Origin: Jiella pelagia
Lineage (GTDB): Bacteria; Pseudomonadota; Alphaproteobacteria; Rhizobiales; Rhizobiaceae
Assembly: GCF_026898155.1 (NCBI RefSeq)
Contig: NZ_CP114029.1
Span: 255,501 to 319,500 of the forward strand
Length of the DNA: 64,000 nucleotides
Reading direction: 5' to 3'
The stretch's first letter is position 1. Every line of letters starts with the position of its first letter. The notes under the pieces are model-generated. The model made no database searches. It was not told the origin of the DNA and was given only the letters and a program-made list of their open reading frames with translations. Made by a program: the position numbers and the translations under genes. Positions 43,274-52,904 of this stretch are shown in pieces.

Positions 43274-44754
43274 TTGGTCTCTCCCGAGGTCTTTTCCGCC
43301 ATCGCGGATCCGCTCTCGGCGACGGGCGCCTTAGCCTCGGTCTGATCTTCGTGGCGTGACAGCAGAGTTTCGACCAATCGGGAAAATCCAATACTCTTCG
43401 AGGCCTTCACCATGACGACGTCGCCGCCCGCCATGGTGCCTTCGAGATCGGCGAGAAGCTCGTCATTGTTCTCGTGCCAGCGGCAGTCGACCAAGTTCGC
43501 CAGGGCCACGTCCAGCGCCTTCATCTCTTGCCCGGCGAGAAATACCATATCGACCTTCGCCGCAAGGACGTGGTCCTTCAGCGCGGCGTGCAGCTCGCTC
43601 GAAGACGTGCCGAGCTCCAGCATGTCGCCGAGGACGGCGATCCGCCGTGCACCTTTGCCCGGCTCGGCCCGCGACAGGACGTCCAGGGCAGCGCGCATCG
43701 AGGCGGGATTGGCGTTGTAGCTGTCGTCGACGAGCGTGACGCTGCCGCCGGAAAGAGCCAGCTGGTGGCGGGCGCCCCTGCCCTTGACCGCGCGCCAACC
43801 CGCCAGGGCCGAGGCGACCTTGTCGACGTCGGCGCCAATCCGATGGGCCGCGCCGAGGACGGCGAGAACGTTCTGCGCCATATGACGCCCGGGTGTCGCC
43901 AGCGAAAAACGCAACGGCTCGCCGGCGATCTCCGCGTCGACCTTGGCGCCCTCGCGCGTCGCCTCATAGGCTATCAGCCTGAAATCGGCGCCGGCCCCCT
44001 CGCCGAACGTCATGATATTGGCGACGCCGGCCTTGCGGGCATAGTTCGCAAGGAGGCCGCATTTCTCGTCGTCGCCATTGAGGATCGCGGTGCCGCCCGG
44101 CACCACGCCCTCGAAGATCTCGGCCTTCGCCTCGGCGATCTCGTCGAGGTCGCGGAAATGGCCGAGATGAGCAGGAGCAATCAGCGTGACGATAGCGACA
44201 TGCGGCCGCACCAGACCCACCAGCGGGCGGATCTCATCCGGATGGTTCATGCCGATCTCGAAGACGGCGTAGCTCGTCTCCGCCGGCAGAAGCGCCAGCG
44301 ACAGCGGCACGCCCCAATGATTGTTGAAGGAGGCGGCGCTCGCATGGACGCTGCCAACGGCAGAGAGTCCGTGGCGCAACGCTTCCTTGGTGGTGGTCTT
44401 GCCGACGCTGCCGGTCACCGCGACGATCTTCGCCTTTGACCGCGCGCGAGCGGCTTCGGCCAGCCGCGACAGCGCCTTCAGAACGTCGTCGACGACCAGC
44501 ATCGGGATCTGCACGCGGCCGAGCGCCGGCAGCTTCTGCTCCGCGACGACCGCGATGCCCGCGCCGCCGCGCTGGGCCGTCGACAGGAAGTCATGACCGT
44601 CGAACCGCTCGCCCTTGATGGCGAAGAACGCTTCGCCCTGTCGCATGGTGCGGGTATCGATGGATATGCCCGTCACGCCCTCGGGCAGATCGCCCATCGG
44701 CCGCGCCTGCATCGCGTCGATGAGGACACCCGTTTCCCAAAGCAATTCCGTCAT
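43270..44754 (-). CDS. murF: UDP-N-acetylmuramoyl-tripeptide--D-alanyl-D-alanine ligase
   Basis: A 494-residue Mur ligase adding D-Ala-D-Ala. The P-loop is [14 protein letters not shown], followed by [21 protein letters not shown] and the family block [27 protein letters not shown] includes the only uninterrupted GAGCTC hexamer I found in the window (43612-43617), and the frame is intact there. The gene overlaps murE by four bases. Confidence 0.96.
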   Translation of the reverse strand: MTELLWETGVLIDAMQARPMGDLPEGVTGISIDTRTMRQGEAFFAIKGERFDGHDFLSTAQRGGAGIAVVAEQKLPALGRVQIPMLVVDDVLKALSRLAEAARARSKAKIVAVTGSVGKTTTKEALRHGLSAVGSVHASAASFNNHWGVPLSLALLPAETSYAVFEIGMNHPDEIRPLVGLVRPHVAIVTLIAPAHLGHFRDLDEIAEAKAEIFEGVVPGGTAILNGDDEKCGLLANYARKAGVANIMTFGEGAGADFRLIAYEATREGAKVDAEIAGEPLRFSLATPGRHMAQNVLAVLGAAHRIGADVDKVASALAGWRAVKGRGARHQLALSGGSVTLVDDSYNANPASMRAALDVLSRAEPGKGARRIAVLGDMLELGTSSSELHAALKDHVLAAKVDMVFLAGQEMKALDVALANLVDCRWHENNDELLADLEGTMAGGDVVMVKASKSIGFSRLVETLLSRHEDQTEAKAPVAESGSAMAEKTSGETK

Positions 44755-46199
44755 CCATGAAGCTCCGCGATCGCCGCCCGCACTTCCGCGAGGTCACTGA
44801 AAGGGTGCGTCACTTCGCCGATCTTCTGGCCGGTTTCATGTCCCTTGCCGGCGACGATGACCGTATCGCCCGCCTCGGAGCCGCCGATCGCCTCGCGGAT
44901 CGCCAGATGGCGGTTGCCCACCTCACGCGCTCCCGGAGCGGCAGCCATGATTGCCGCGCGGATCTTGGAGGGATCTTCGGAGCGCGGATTGTCGTCGGTG
45001 ACGATCACCACATCGGCGAGCCGCGTCGCGATCTCGCCCATCATCGGGCGCTTGGCCCGGTCCCGGTCGCCGCCGCAGCCGAAGACGACGATGACGCGGC
45101 CGGTGGTGAAGGGGCGCACCGAGGCGATGACGTTCTCGAGCGCTTCAGGCTTGTGGGCATAGTCGACGAAGACGGGAACTCCCGCCGCCGTCGCGCCTGC
45201 GAGTTCAAGCCGCCCGCTGGCGCCCTTCAGCCCTTCGAGCGCGGCCAGCGCATCGGCCACGGGAACGCCGGTCGCAATTGCAAGGCCAGCCGCCACGAGC
45301 GCGTTCGACATCTGGAAGCTGCCGGCGAGTGGCAGGACGATGCGGTGGAGACGGCCCTCCGCCTCGATCTCGGCGATCTGTCGCGAGCGCTCGTGTTCGA
45401 GCCGCTTCAGCTTGAGGAAATTGCCCTTGCGGCCGACCGTCATCACCTTGGCGGAAGCGCCCGTCGCGACCTCGATCGCCCGGCCCGACCAGGCGTCGTC
45501 GGCATTGACCACGGCCGTTTCTCCCGTCGGCAGGAGCGCCGTGAAAAGCCGCATCTTCGCGTGGAAATAGCTCTCGACGTCAGGGTGGTAGTCGAGGTGG
45601 TCGTGGCCGAGATTGGTGAAGGCGGCGGCGCTGAGGCGGACGCCGTCGAGCCGGCGCTGGTCGAGACCATGGCTCGAAGCTTCCATCGCAGCGTGGGTAA
45701 CACCGTCTGCCGCAAGGCTCGAAAGCAGCGCGGCGAGTTCGATCGGATCTGGCGTCGTCAAGGTGCCGTCGATCGTGCGGTGCGGCGAGACGACACCTGT
45801 GGTGCCGATCGAGGCCGCGGCACGGCCGTTCCTCTCCCAGATCTGCCGGGTGAAGGTGGCGATCGAAGTCTTGCCGGCCGTCCCGGTGACGGCAACCATG
45901 CGCTCGGGCTGGGCGCCGTAGAACCTCGCTGCCATGACCGCAAGCGCGTGGCGCGGATCGGCGCTGCGAACCACCGGAAGGCGCGTGTCGATCGCCGCGC
46001 CGTCAGCGCAGAGGAGTGCCGCAGCGCCCTTCGCCTCGGCGTCCGCAGCGAAAGTCGCGCCATCGACCTTCGTGCCCGGCAACGCCGCGAACAGCGCCCC
46101 GGAGCGCACCTGCCGCGAATCGGCCGTCATGAACGTGACGTCGCGGTCGGCATCGCCCTCGATGGCGCCGAGCCCCTGTGCCAGAAGGGAGAGCTGCAT
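44751..46199 (-). CDS. murE: UDP-N-acetylmuramoyl-L-alanyl-D-glutamate--2,6-diaminopimelate ligase
   Basis: A 482-residue Mur ligase. The ATP loop is [18 protein letters not shown], then GTTGVVSP and [17 protein letters not shown]. The motif DDNPRSEDP is the DNPR signature for meso-diaminopimelate, so the cell wall should be the Gram-negative DAP type. I take ATG 46199 ([10 protein letters not shown]) as start, with AAGGA upstream; the frame extends to 46235. Confidence 0.96.
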   Translation of the reverse strand: MQLSLLAQGLGAIEGDADRDVTFMTADSRQVRSGALFAALPGTKVDGATFAADAEAKGAAALLCADGAAIDTRLPVVRSADPRHALAVMAARFYGAQPERMVAVTGTAGKTSIATFTRQIWERNGRAAASIGTTGVVSPHRTIDGTLTTPDPIELAALLSSLAADGVTHAAMEASSHGLDQRRLDGVRLSAAAFTNLGHDHLDYHPDVESYFHAKMRLFTALLPTGETAVVNADDAWSGRAIEVATGASAKVMTVGRKGNFLKLKRLEHERSRQIAEIEAEGRLHRIVLPLAGSFQMSNALVAAGLAIATGVPVADALAALEGLKGASGRLELAGATAAGVPVFVDYAHKPEALENVIASVRPFTTGRVIVVFGCGGDRDRAKRPMMGEIATRLADVVIVTDDNPRSEDPSKIRAAIMAAAPGAREVGNRHLAIREAIGGSEAGDTVIVAGKGHETGQKIGEVTHPFSDLAEVRAAIAELHG

Positions 46200-46263
46200 C
46201 GACCCTGGTCCTTGCTCGGTCAAATGCCGGCGCAAGGCCGGCGGATGACCCGTCTTCTAGAGC

Positions 46264-48015
46264 CTAATATGAGACGAGCAAGGACTTTCCGGTCTCCCCG
46301 AATTCGGGACGGACACCGAGGAAAGTCGCAGACCGCCGGATGATGTTGCCGGCCATCACCGCCGCGTTCCAGCCGGCCGTTGCGTAGTGCTTGCCCTTTT
46401 CGGGCTTCGGTTCGTCGATAACGGTCAGGACGATGTAGCGCGGATGGTCGGTCGGAAAGGACGCCAGGAAGGCGTTGAACTTCTTGGTGTCGGAGTAGCG
46501 GCCCTGCACCACCTTGTTGGCCGTGCCGGTCTTGCCGCCGACCCGGTATCCCTTGATGTCGGCGCTGTTGCCAGAGCCGCGATCATCGGCGACGTTGAGC
46601 CGGAACAGGTAGCGCATCTCATCGCTGGTCTTCTCGGAAACCACGCGTTCGGCCACCGCATCGGCCTCTTGCTTGCTGCGCGGCAGGAAGGTCGGCGGGA
46701 TGAGCTTGCCGCCGTTCATCAAGGCCGCGGCCGCGACCGCCGTGTTCATGGGTGTAGTCGAGACGCCGTGGCCGAAAGAGATCGTGATCGAGTTGATCAG
46801 CTTCCAGACCTTCGGCTGGGTCGGCGTCGCGACCTCCGGCAGCTCGGTCTTCCACTTGCTGAGCAGCCCGAGCCTGGTCAGGAACTCCTGGTGGCCCGCG
46901 ATGCCGACCTTCTCGGCCTCCTGCGCCGTGCCGATGTTGGACGAATAGATGAAGATCTCGGGCACGGAGAGGACGCGGCGCTTGCCGTGAAAGTCGCTGA
47001 TCGAGAAGCCGCCGATGCGGATCGGCCGCGTCGCATCGAAGGAATCGGTGAGCTTCACCTTGCCGGAGTCGAGCGCCATCGCCGTGGTGAAGGTCTTGAA
47101 GGTGGAGCCCATCTCGTAGAGGCCCGCCGACATGCGGTTGAGCCGGTTCTTGTCGAGGGCCTGGGACGGCACGTTCGGATCATAGTCCGGCACCGAGGTC
47201 ATGGCGACGACCTCGCCGGTCTCGACGTCGAGCACGATGCCGCCGGCAGCCAGCGACTGGTAACGCTGCATCGCCTGCTCGATTTCGTCCTGGACGATGT
47301 GCTGGACCCTGAGGTCCATCGCGAGCTTGACCGGCGTCAGGTCTGCTTCGGTTGCGAGACCGGAATTCTGCAGCGCCCTGTAGCCCTGGTCGTCGATCCA
47401 CTTCTCCATCCCCGCCGTGCCCTGATTGTCGACATTGACGTGGCCGACGATGTAGGCGGCGGTGCTGCGCCCGGGGTAGAAGCGGCTCTTCTCCGAGCGG
47501 AAGCCGACGCCGGGAATGCCGAGATCGAGGATCGCCTGCTTCTGGCCCGGGGTCAGCTCGCGGCGCAGCCAGACGAAGCCCTGCTCGCCCGACAGCTTCT
47601 TGAACAGCCACTTCGGATCGAGGTCGGGAAGAACCGTCAGGAGCAGTTCGCTCGCCTCGTCAGCGTCGATGACCCGGCGCGGCTCGGCGAACAGCGAGAA
47701 GGTGGTGATGTCTGTCGCCAGCACCCGGCCGTCCCGGTCGAGGATCTGCGGACGGGCGCTCATGATCGGGTTGGAACGGAAATAGGTAGCGGTTTCGGTG
47801 GGGTCGATACCCCATTCCACGAGCCGCGCGCCGATGACGAGATAGACGGCCGCGAAGAGACCGATCGCCAGCGCGAAGCGGCCTGAAGTCTTCGGCGTCT
47901 CCAGGCTCGGCCGGCGACGGCGGCCGAGACGCTCGCCTCGTTGCGGGGCGGTCTCGTCGACGAGGGGTTTGGCCGGGCGGGTCATACGTTTCAGGGAAGA
48001 GATGAAGCGCTTCAT
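46264..48015 (-). CDS. ftsI: Septal transpeptidase FtsI (PBP3)
   Basis: A 583-residue class B penicillin-binding protein. One N-terminal membrane helix (FALAIGLFAAVYLVIGARLV) is followed by the dimerisation domain and the transpeptidase domain with all three motifs: STFK in EMGSTFKTFTTA, SSN in IYSSNIGTA and KTG in GGKTGTANK. It works with FtsW. The start overlaps the ftsL stop by four bases. Confidence 0.96.
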   Translation of the reverse strand: MKRFISSLKRMTRPAKPLVDETAPQRGERLGRRRRPSLETPKTSGRFALAIGLFAAVYLVIGARLVEWGIDPTETATYFRSNPIMSARPQILDRDGRVLATDITTFSLFAEPRRVIDADEASELLLTVLPDLDPKWLFKKLSGEQGFVWLRRELTPGQKQAILDLGIPGVGFRSEKSRFYPGRSTAAYIVGHVNVDNQGTAGMEKWIDDQGYRALQNSGLATEADLTPVKLAMDLRVQHIVQDEIEQAMQRYQSLAAGGIVLDVETGEVVAMTSVPDYDPNVPSQALDKNRLNRMSAGLYEMGSTFKTFTTAMALDSGKVKLTDSFDATRPIRIGGFSISDFHGKRRVLSVPEIFIYSSNIGTAQEAEKVGIAGHQEFLTRLGLLSKWKTELPEVATPTQPKVWKLINSITISFGHGVSTTPMNTAVAAAALMNGGKLIPPTFLPRSKQEADAVAERVVSEKTSDEMRYLFRLNVADDRGSGNSADIKGYRVGGKTGTANKVVQGRYSDTKKFNAFLASFPTDHPRYIVLTVIDEPKPEKGKHYATAGWNAAVMAGNIIRRSATFLGVRPEFGETGKSLLVSY

Positions 48016-48368
48016 GGATGGCTCCTCCCGGTATTGTAGGCGATGCGCCCGTCCTGCGGAATCGGCACGGAAAGCGGCAGGGCGCTTGGTGCGGGCAACT
48101 CGTCGGGCTCGACGATCTGATCGGGGCTGATCGGCTTCAGCTGAAGTTCGCCGGCATAGATGTCGACCAGCTGCTGCAGCCGGCCCGGCTGCTCCAGGAG
48201 CGTCCAGTCGGCTTCGAGCAGCGAGATCGTCTCTTTCTCGAGGGAGATCTTGCGGTCGACCTTGGCGACTTCGGCTTCGAGCAGCTCGGCCTCGTGCTTG
48301 ATGTCGTAGGTGTAGGCGGCCGCCCCGAACATGGCCGCGATCAAGAGGGCGTTGAGTGTCTTCAGCAC
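48012..48368 (-). CDS. ftsL: Cell division protein FtsL-like
   Basis: A 118-residue bitopic protein with an N-terminal membrane helix (TLNALLIAAMFGAAAYTYDI) and a periplasmic coiled coil (EAELLEAEVAKVDRKISLEK and on), then a Pro-rich tail. FtsL sequences are poorly conserved, so the call rests on structure and on its standard place between rsmH and ftsI. Confidence 0.87.
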   Translation of the reverse strand: MLKTLNALLIAAMFGAAAYTYDIKHEAELLEAEVAKVDRKISLEKETISLLEADWTLLEQPGRLQQLVDIYAGELQLKPISPDQIVEPDELPAPSALPLSVPIPQDGRIAYNTGRSHP

Positions 48369-48371
48369 GGC

Positions 48372-49406
48372 TTACGCTCCAGTCTCGGGCAGGTCGGCAA
48401 GGTTCGGCAGTCCGGCAAAGTCGAGGGCTTCCCCGGCTTTGCGAGGCGCTTCTGCGGTCCGGATGCCTGACCGCAACTTGGCAGAACGCGCCCGGGGATT
48501 GCGGTCGGCCTCCGCCTCGCTCGCCGCCACCGCCTTGTTGCTGGCGGAAAAGGTGATCGCATGGACACCGGCGTCGGGCAGATGCCTCGAGCCCGAGGGC
48601 TGCGAGGAGCGATCCCTGAGGAACCGCTTGACGATCCTGTCCTCCAGCGAATGGAAGGTGACGACGACGAGCCGTCCGCCGGGCTTCAGGACGCGCTCGG
48701 CGGCGACGAGGGCCCGGGCAAGTTCGCCCAGCTCGTCGTTGACGAAAATGCGCAGCGCCTGGAAGCTGCGGGTGGCCGGATCGATCTTGTCCTTGGGCGA
48801 GCGGCCGACGACGCTGGCGATCACCTGAGCCAGGTCGAGCGTCCGCTCGAACGGCCGCTCGGTGCGCCTTGCGACGATCGCCCGGGCGATCCGGCCGGCC
48901 TGGCGTTCCTCGCCGAGGAAGCCGAGAACACGGGCGAGATCGCCGGCCTTCAGCGTGTTGACGACGTCCGCGGCCGTCGCGCCATGGCTGCCCATGCGCA
49001 TGTCGAGCGGCCCGTCCTTCTGGAAGGAGAAGCCGCGCTCGGCCTGGTCGATCTGCATCGAGGAGACGCCGATGTCGAGAACGACGCCGTCGACGCCATA
49101 AGGCGCCCGCGCGGCGGCGATGTCCGAAAGGTCCGAGAAGCGGCCCCCGACGAGTTCGAGACGCCCGGCAAACCGGCTCGCGATGACCTGCCCCGCGGCG
49201 ATCGCCGTCGGATCGCGATCGATCGCGACGACGTTTGCACCACGCTCGAGGATCGCCCGACTGTAGCCGCCGGCGCCGAAGGTGCCGTCGACGATGATGT
49301 CGCCAGTGGCCGGCGCGAGCGCGCCGACCACTTCCTGCAGTAGCACCGGAACATGACGGGCTGGTCCGCCAACGCCGGGATCCTCAATCCCTTCGTCGCC
49401 CGCCAT
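48372..49406 (-). CDS. rsmH: 16S rRNA (cytosine-1402-N4)-methyltransferase
   Basis: A 344-residue SAM enzyme (formerly MraW). [13 protein letters not shown], the SAM motif [34 protein letters not shown], and [15 protein letters not shown] are family signatures. I use the ATG at 49406, which shares one base with the mraZ stop (TAATG). The longer open frame to 50087 is only antisense/alternative frame over mraZ. Confidence 0.96.
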   Translation of the reverse strand: MAGDEGIEDPGVGGPARHVPVLLQEVVGALAPATGDIIVDGTFGAGGYSRAILERGANVVAIDRDPTAIAAGQVIASRFAGRLELVGGRFSDLSDIAAARAPYGVDGVVLDIGVSSMQIDQAERGFSFQKDGPLDMRMGSHGATAADVVNTLKAGDLARVLGFLGEERQAGRIARAIVARRTERPFERTLDLAQVIASVVGRSPKDKIDPATRSFQALRIFVNDELGELARALVAAERVLKPGGRLVVVTFHSLEDRIVKRFLRDRSSQPSGSRHLPDAGVHAITFSASNKAVAASEAEADRNPRARSAKLRSGIRTAEAPRKAGEALDFAGLPNLADLPETGA

Positions 49407-49876
49407 TATTCCGGTGTCTCGATGGAAGCCGGAGCCCCCCGATTGCCAGTCAGCTTTTCCCTCAGCCGGTCGCGCAGCGCCCCGCGCACCGCCTCGAAAC
49501 GATCCGGCTCCCAGAGCTGAAACGTATCCTTGAGACCGACGAAGGTGACGCGGTCCGCAATCCCCGTATGGGACCGAATGAAATCGGACATCAGGATACG
49601 CCCCTCTGAATCCGTCTTCAGATAGGCCCCGTCGCCATAGGCGTAGAGCGCCATCTCCTGATAGAGATCGCTGAACGGATCGAGCGCCTCCATCTGCTTC
49701 TCGAAATGCTCCATCATCTCCGGCCCGCCGACATTGATTGCCGGCTGGGAGAGCGAGCGCATCGCGAACAGCTCGCGAATGCCGCGTCGCTCGATCACCT
49801 GGCGAAACTGCGATGGAACGGAGACCCGCCCCTTGGAGTCGACGTTGTGGACGTAGCTTGAGAGAAAGCGGTCCAT
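49406..49876 (-). CDS. mraZ: Transcriptional regulator MraZ
   Basis: A 156-residue protein of two AbrB-like MraZ repeats. The DNA-binding signature is seen twice: [14 protein letters not shown] and [14 protein letters not shown]. MraZ binds repeated TGGG boxes in front of its own operon and represses it in E. coli. ATG 49876 is chosen over TTG 49882. It is the first gene of the mra/dcw operon; four TGGG boxes lie about 200 bases upstream. Confidence 0.95.
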   Translation of the reverse strand: MDRFLSSYVHNVDSKGRVSVPSQFRQVIERRGIRELFAMRSLSQPAINVGGPEMMEHFEKQMEALDPFSDLYQEMALYAYGDGAYLKTDSEGRILMSDFIRSHTGIADRVTFVGLKDTFQLWEPDRFEAVRGALRDRLREKLTGNRGAPASIETPE

Positions 49877-50076
49877 CGACAACTACACGACCCATATTGC
49901 CAGGCATCAGAGCCTTCGCAGCATCCATCCCCACCCCCGGATCCACCCGATGGAAGGCACAATACAACCCTGCGGTCGGAGCTTGCGACGAAGCCCCGTC
50001 CGCTTCTTCCGACTGCCGGAAGCACGCCACGCTTTGCTTGAATGGAGGCCTGAAACGGCCAGTTCGATATGGTCTT

Positions 50077-50110
50077 TGGGATAGCATGGGCGTCCGTGGG
50101 CGTCAATGGG
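50077..50110 (-). promoter_or_regulatory. mraZ promoter overlaid by four TGGG boxes (MraZ operator)
   Basis: On the plus strand TGGG occurs at 50077, 50087, 50097 and 50107, exactly ten bases apart. That is the arrangement known for MraZ operators in E. coli (TGGGN repeats with five-base spacers). On the minus strand the same bases contain TTGACG (50106-50101), a 17-base spacer and TATCCC (50083-50078), a plausible sigma-70 promoter pointing to mraZ. Binding would block it directly, so autorepression is expected. Confidence 0.7.
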
Positions 50111-50164
50111 AAGCGACCTGTCGCGCCGTTCGTTCAAGGAAGTCGTCAGCTTATCGAGAAGCCC

Positions 50165-50180
50165 TTAACGCCCCACTAAC
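50165..50180. promoter_or_regulatory. CtrA-like box upstream of the mra promoter
   Basis: TTAA-N7-CTAAC differs at one position from the CtrA consensus TTAA-N7-TTAAC of alphaproteobacteria. A further TTAA is at 50182. It lies about 55 bases upstream of the MraZ boxes. CtrA control of division genes is known in this class; a single imperfect box is weak evidence. The rest of 49877-50500 holds no supported gene. Confidence 0.35.
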
Positions 50181-50500
50181 ATTAACGAATTCCGACTCGG
50201 TCATGGAAGCTTCCGATTTGGCTATGGAAGCGATCGGACGGTTCGAAACGCCTGTGGCACAAGGCGTTTGCACCGCAGCGCAGCATGGTGAGGCCACGCG
50301 ATCGGGTCGCGCACGAAATTCAAGTGCCGGCTACCGATCTGGACGTGCGGTATTGCCCGCTTCGGCACCGCCGCGACTGAACACCGCCGTATTCGCGGCG
50401 TGGATGAAGAGGTCCGCCCGACAGCCGGCGGCCGCCTTGTTTTCGCCGCAGCGTTGCAGCTCTTGATAATCGTGTTGGGCCGAAGAGCAGAAATGGTGGT

Positions 50501-50952
50501 GTCAGCCGGCCTGTAAGCCGGGTTCTGTGAGCGGCAAAGCCGCCCGGCGACCATTCCTCTGGGACGGCCCTTGCGGACCGCCTCTAGCAACCCACCCGGA
50601 CGACTGGCCCGGAGAGAGGCCGGCGGTGGGACGAAATCCCACGCCACGTCGTCCCTATTCGGTCTTGCTCCCGGTGGGGTTTACCATGCCGGAGCTGTTG
50701 CCAGCGCCGCGGTGGGCTCTTACCCCACCTTTTCACCCTTACCCCGCCAACAGTGCGGCTCGATCCCGGGCCGCGATCCGAGAGCGTGGATCACGGCCGA
50801 GCCGGACTGTAGGCGGGGCGGTCTGTTTTCTGTGGCACTCTCCCTAGGGTCACCCCCGCCGGACGTTATCCGGCACCGTCTCTCCGTGGAGCCCGGACTT
50901 TCCTCCCCCGCCGCCTTTCGGCATATGACGGGAGCGGCCGCCCGGCCGGCTG
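50501..50952 (-). ncRNA. rnpB: RNase P RNA (class A)
   Basis: On the minus strand the 5' part includes the universal block GAGGAAAGTCCGGGCTCC (near 50890-50915), then the GGGTGACCC / AGGGAGAG region with ACAGAAA. The 3' part ends with ACAGAACCCGGCTTACAGGCC, the usual closing P4/P2 region. The ends pair (GTCAGCCGG / CCGGCTGAC). Limits are judged by pairing and may be off by about ten bases. It processes tRNA 5' ends. Confidence 0.93.
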
Positions 50953-51052
50953 ACGCCCCCTCACTCGGCGAAGGGGCGGCGCTTGTCAATTGCCGAGGCG
51001 CCAGCAAGGTGCCGGCACGGGCGAAGGTCGTGTGGGTCGGCAAGGGCGACCG

Positions 51053-51835
51053 TCATACGGTCGCCACGCCCCCGGCGCTGGCCGTGGAGTTGGGAAGAGC
51101 GGCGATCAACGCATCCAAGGTTCGAACCGTCGAGGCGTCGGCGATGCCGTCGACGCGCGCAGGCCTGAAGTGGCGCTGGAATGCGGCCGTGGCCTGCACC
51201 GTCGGCGCGTCGAAGCGTCCCGTCGGCGCCACCTCGTAGCCGTAGGCGGCCAGTCGTCGCTGAAAGGCGAGGATTGCTTCGCCCGCGTCGCCCTCGCAAA
51301 GGGCGGGGCCGTCGCAGATTGCCACCGGCGGCGCGTAATGGCCGATGCCTGCGCGGTGCAGCCGCGCCCAGGGGAATTTCTCTCCCGGATCCTGTTTGCG
51401 GGCGGGGGCAATGTCGGAATGGGCGAGCACCCGCTCGGGAAGGATCGGATGGCGGGAAAGGATGTCGGCACAAAGCCGCATCACCGCCTCGATCTGCCGG
51501 TCCGGGAAGTCCGGGCAACCTCCGGCATGCCCCTGATTGACGATCTCGATCCCCAGCGACAGCGAATTGACGTCGGACAGCCCCTGCCAGCTTCCCTGCC
51601 CGGCGTGCCAGGCCCGCTCGGCCTCGCGAACCATCTGAACGATTCGACCGTCCTCGTGGACGACGTAGTGGCAGGAGACCTCGCTCGACGGATCCTCAAG
51701 CCAGCGCACCGCGCCCTCGCCGCTACCCATGCCGGTATAGTGGAGGATCATGAGGTGGGGGCCGCAGAGACAGCGACGCGCGTTGAAGTTCGGCGACGGG
51801 CGGATCTCGTCGACCAGCGCCGTGTCACGGATCAA
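51053..51835 (-). CDS. N-acetylmuramoyl-L-alanine amidase (Amidase_2) with peptidoglycan-binding domain
   Basis: A 260-residue protein like AmiD/AmpD. The amidase core has MILHYTGMGS (first zinc His), SCHYVVHEDGRIVQMV, RAWHAG and LAHSDIAPARKQDPGEKFPW (second His and Asp ligands). A PG_binding_1 domain fills the last 85 residues. No signal peptide is seen, so it may work in the cytoplasm on recycled muropeptides or leave by another route. Overlaps the J-domain gene by four bases. Confidence 0.9.
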   Translation of the reverse strand: MIRDTALVDEIRPSPNFNARRCLCGPHLMILHYTGMGSGEGAVRWLEDPSSEVSCHYVVHEDGRIVQMVREAERAWHAGQGSWQGLSDVNSLSLGIEIVNQGHAGGCPDFPDRQIEAVMRLCADILSRHPILPERVLAHSDIAPARKQDPGEKFPWARLHRAGIGHYAPPVAICDGPALCEGDAGEAILAFQRRLAAYGYEVAPTGRFDAPTVQATAAFQRHFRPARVDGIADASTVRTLDALIAALPNSTASAGGVATV

Positions 51836-52545
51836 GCCGCGTCTCGCTTGGCGATCTTCGAATAGGCCTCGTTGATCGCCTTCATCCGCTCCGAGGCGAT
51901 GAACATGAATTCGTCGGGCACACCCCTGGCGACCAGCCTGTCGGGATGGTTCTCCTTGACCAGCGTCAGGTAGCGGCGCCGTGTCTCGCCGGGCGTCGCG
52001 TCGTCGTCGAGGCCGAGCACCGCGTATGGATTGTTCGGCCCGGCGATGTGGCGCTCGCGCAGCCGCGTGAAGGCTGCCTCGTCGAGGCCAAAGATCGTCG
52101 CGATCTGCTCGATGAAGGCAAGTTCGCGCTCATGCACGAGCCCGTCCGCCTTGGCGATGTGAAAGAGCGCGTCGAGAACGTCCCCGAGCAGCTGGCAGTT
52201 GCCGTTCTCGTCTTCGCAAAGGGCCCTCAGGCGCGCCGCGTAGACTTCGAAACCGGCAATGTCCTGATTGGCGATGTCGTAGAGCCGGAAGACGTTTCTC
52301 ATCTCCTCTGGGGGGATCTCCAGAATCTGCCGGAAGGCGGAGATCTCCGAGGCCGAGACGATGCCGTCGGCTTTCGCCATCTTGGCGGACAGAGCGATGA
52401 TCGCCACGGAGAAGGCGACCTTCTGCCGGGTCTCGGGATCGCCGGCGAAGAGAGACCGGATGGCTTCCAGGATCGCCCCGAGCGTGGCCCGCCCGCTGCC
52501 GGATACCGACTGCAGGAGGGTGCTGAAGGTGGAAAAGATCGCCAT
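51832..52545 (-). CDS. DjlA-like protein: TerB-type helical domain plus J domain
   Basis: A 237-residue protein. Residues about 35-150 form a TerB-like all-helical domain (AKMAKADGIVSASEISAF and IAKADGLVHERELAFIEQ repeat the acidic pattern). Residues about 165-237 form a DnaJ domain with the HPD motif in VKENHPDRLVARG, so it should stimulate a DnaK-type Hsp70. Unlike E. coli DjlA no clear N-terminal membrane helix is seen. Operon with the amidase downstream. Confidence 0.87.
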   Translation of the reverse strand: MAIFSTFSTLLQSVSGSGRATLGAILEAIRSLFAGDPETRQKVAFSVAIIALSAKMAKADGIVSASEISAFRQILEIPPEEMRNVFRLYDIANQDIAGFEVYAARLRALCEDENGNCQLLGDVLDALFHIAKADGLVHERELAFIEQIATIFGLDEAAFTRLRERHIAGPNNPYAVLGLDDDATPGETRRRYLTLVKENHPDRLVARGVPDEFMFIASERMKAINEAYSKIAKRDAA

Positions 52546-52904
52546 CGGCTATGACCCGTCCGCTTCGCGTCTGGAGCGTTTCCGGGGACTGAGCAACACG
52601 GCTCATCCGGAACGGCTCCCGACCGGCAAGTTAGCGCTGTTTCGGCTTCGAGGAAGCGTCGAAGCGTTGGCCACACCGTCGCCGAAGATCGGCCGGGACG
52701 CAAACACGATTTCGCTATCGCGCCTCGTCGAGGCTTGGTCAAGCGCATCCGTCAAGGCCCGGTCAAGTTGCTCATGTTGATTTGGCCCGACATGGTACGT
52801 TGGCGGGGCCTCTTTGGCGCTGCAACCGGCTAGGTGCGCTCGATCATGTCGAGCGCTGCTCTTTCAGGGATCTTGGCTTGGCTGACTTCAAAGGGTCGTT
52901 GACG
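52546..52904. other. Divergent intergenic region
   Basis: About 360 bases between the DjlA-like gene (minus) and the lysozyme-like gene (plus). No reading frame here looks real. It should hold both promoters, but I see no clear -35/-10 pair. Confidence 0.4.

Noticed and set aside
50501-50952. Protein-coding frames across the RNase P RNA
   Set aside because: Open frames exist, but the conserved RNase P blocks and end pairing identify the region as an RNA gene.
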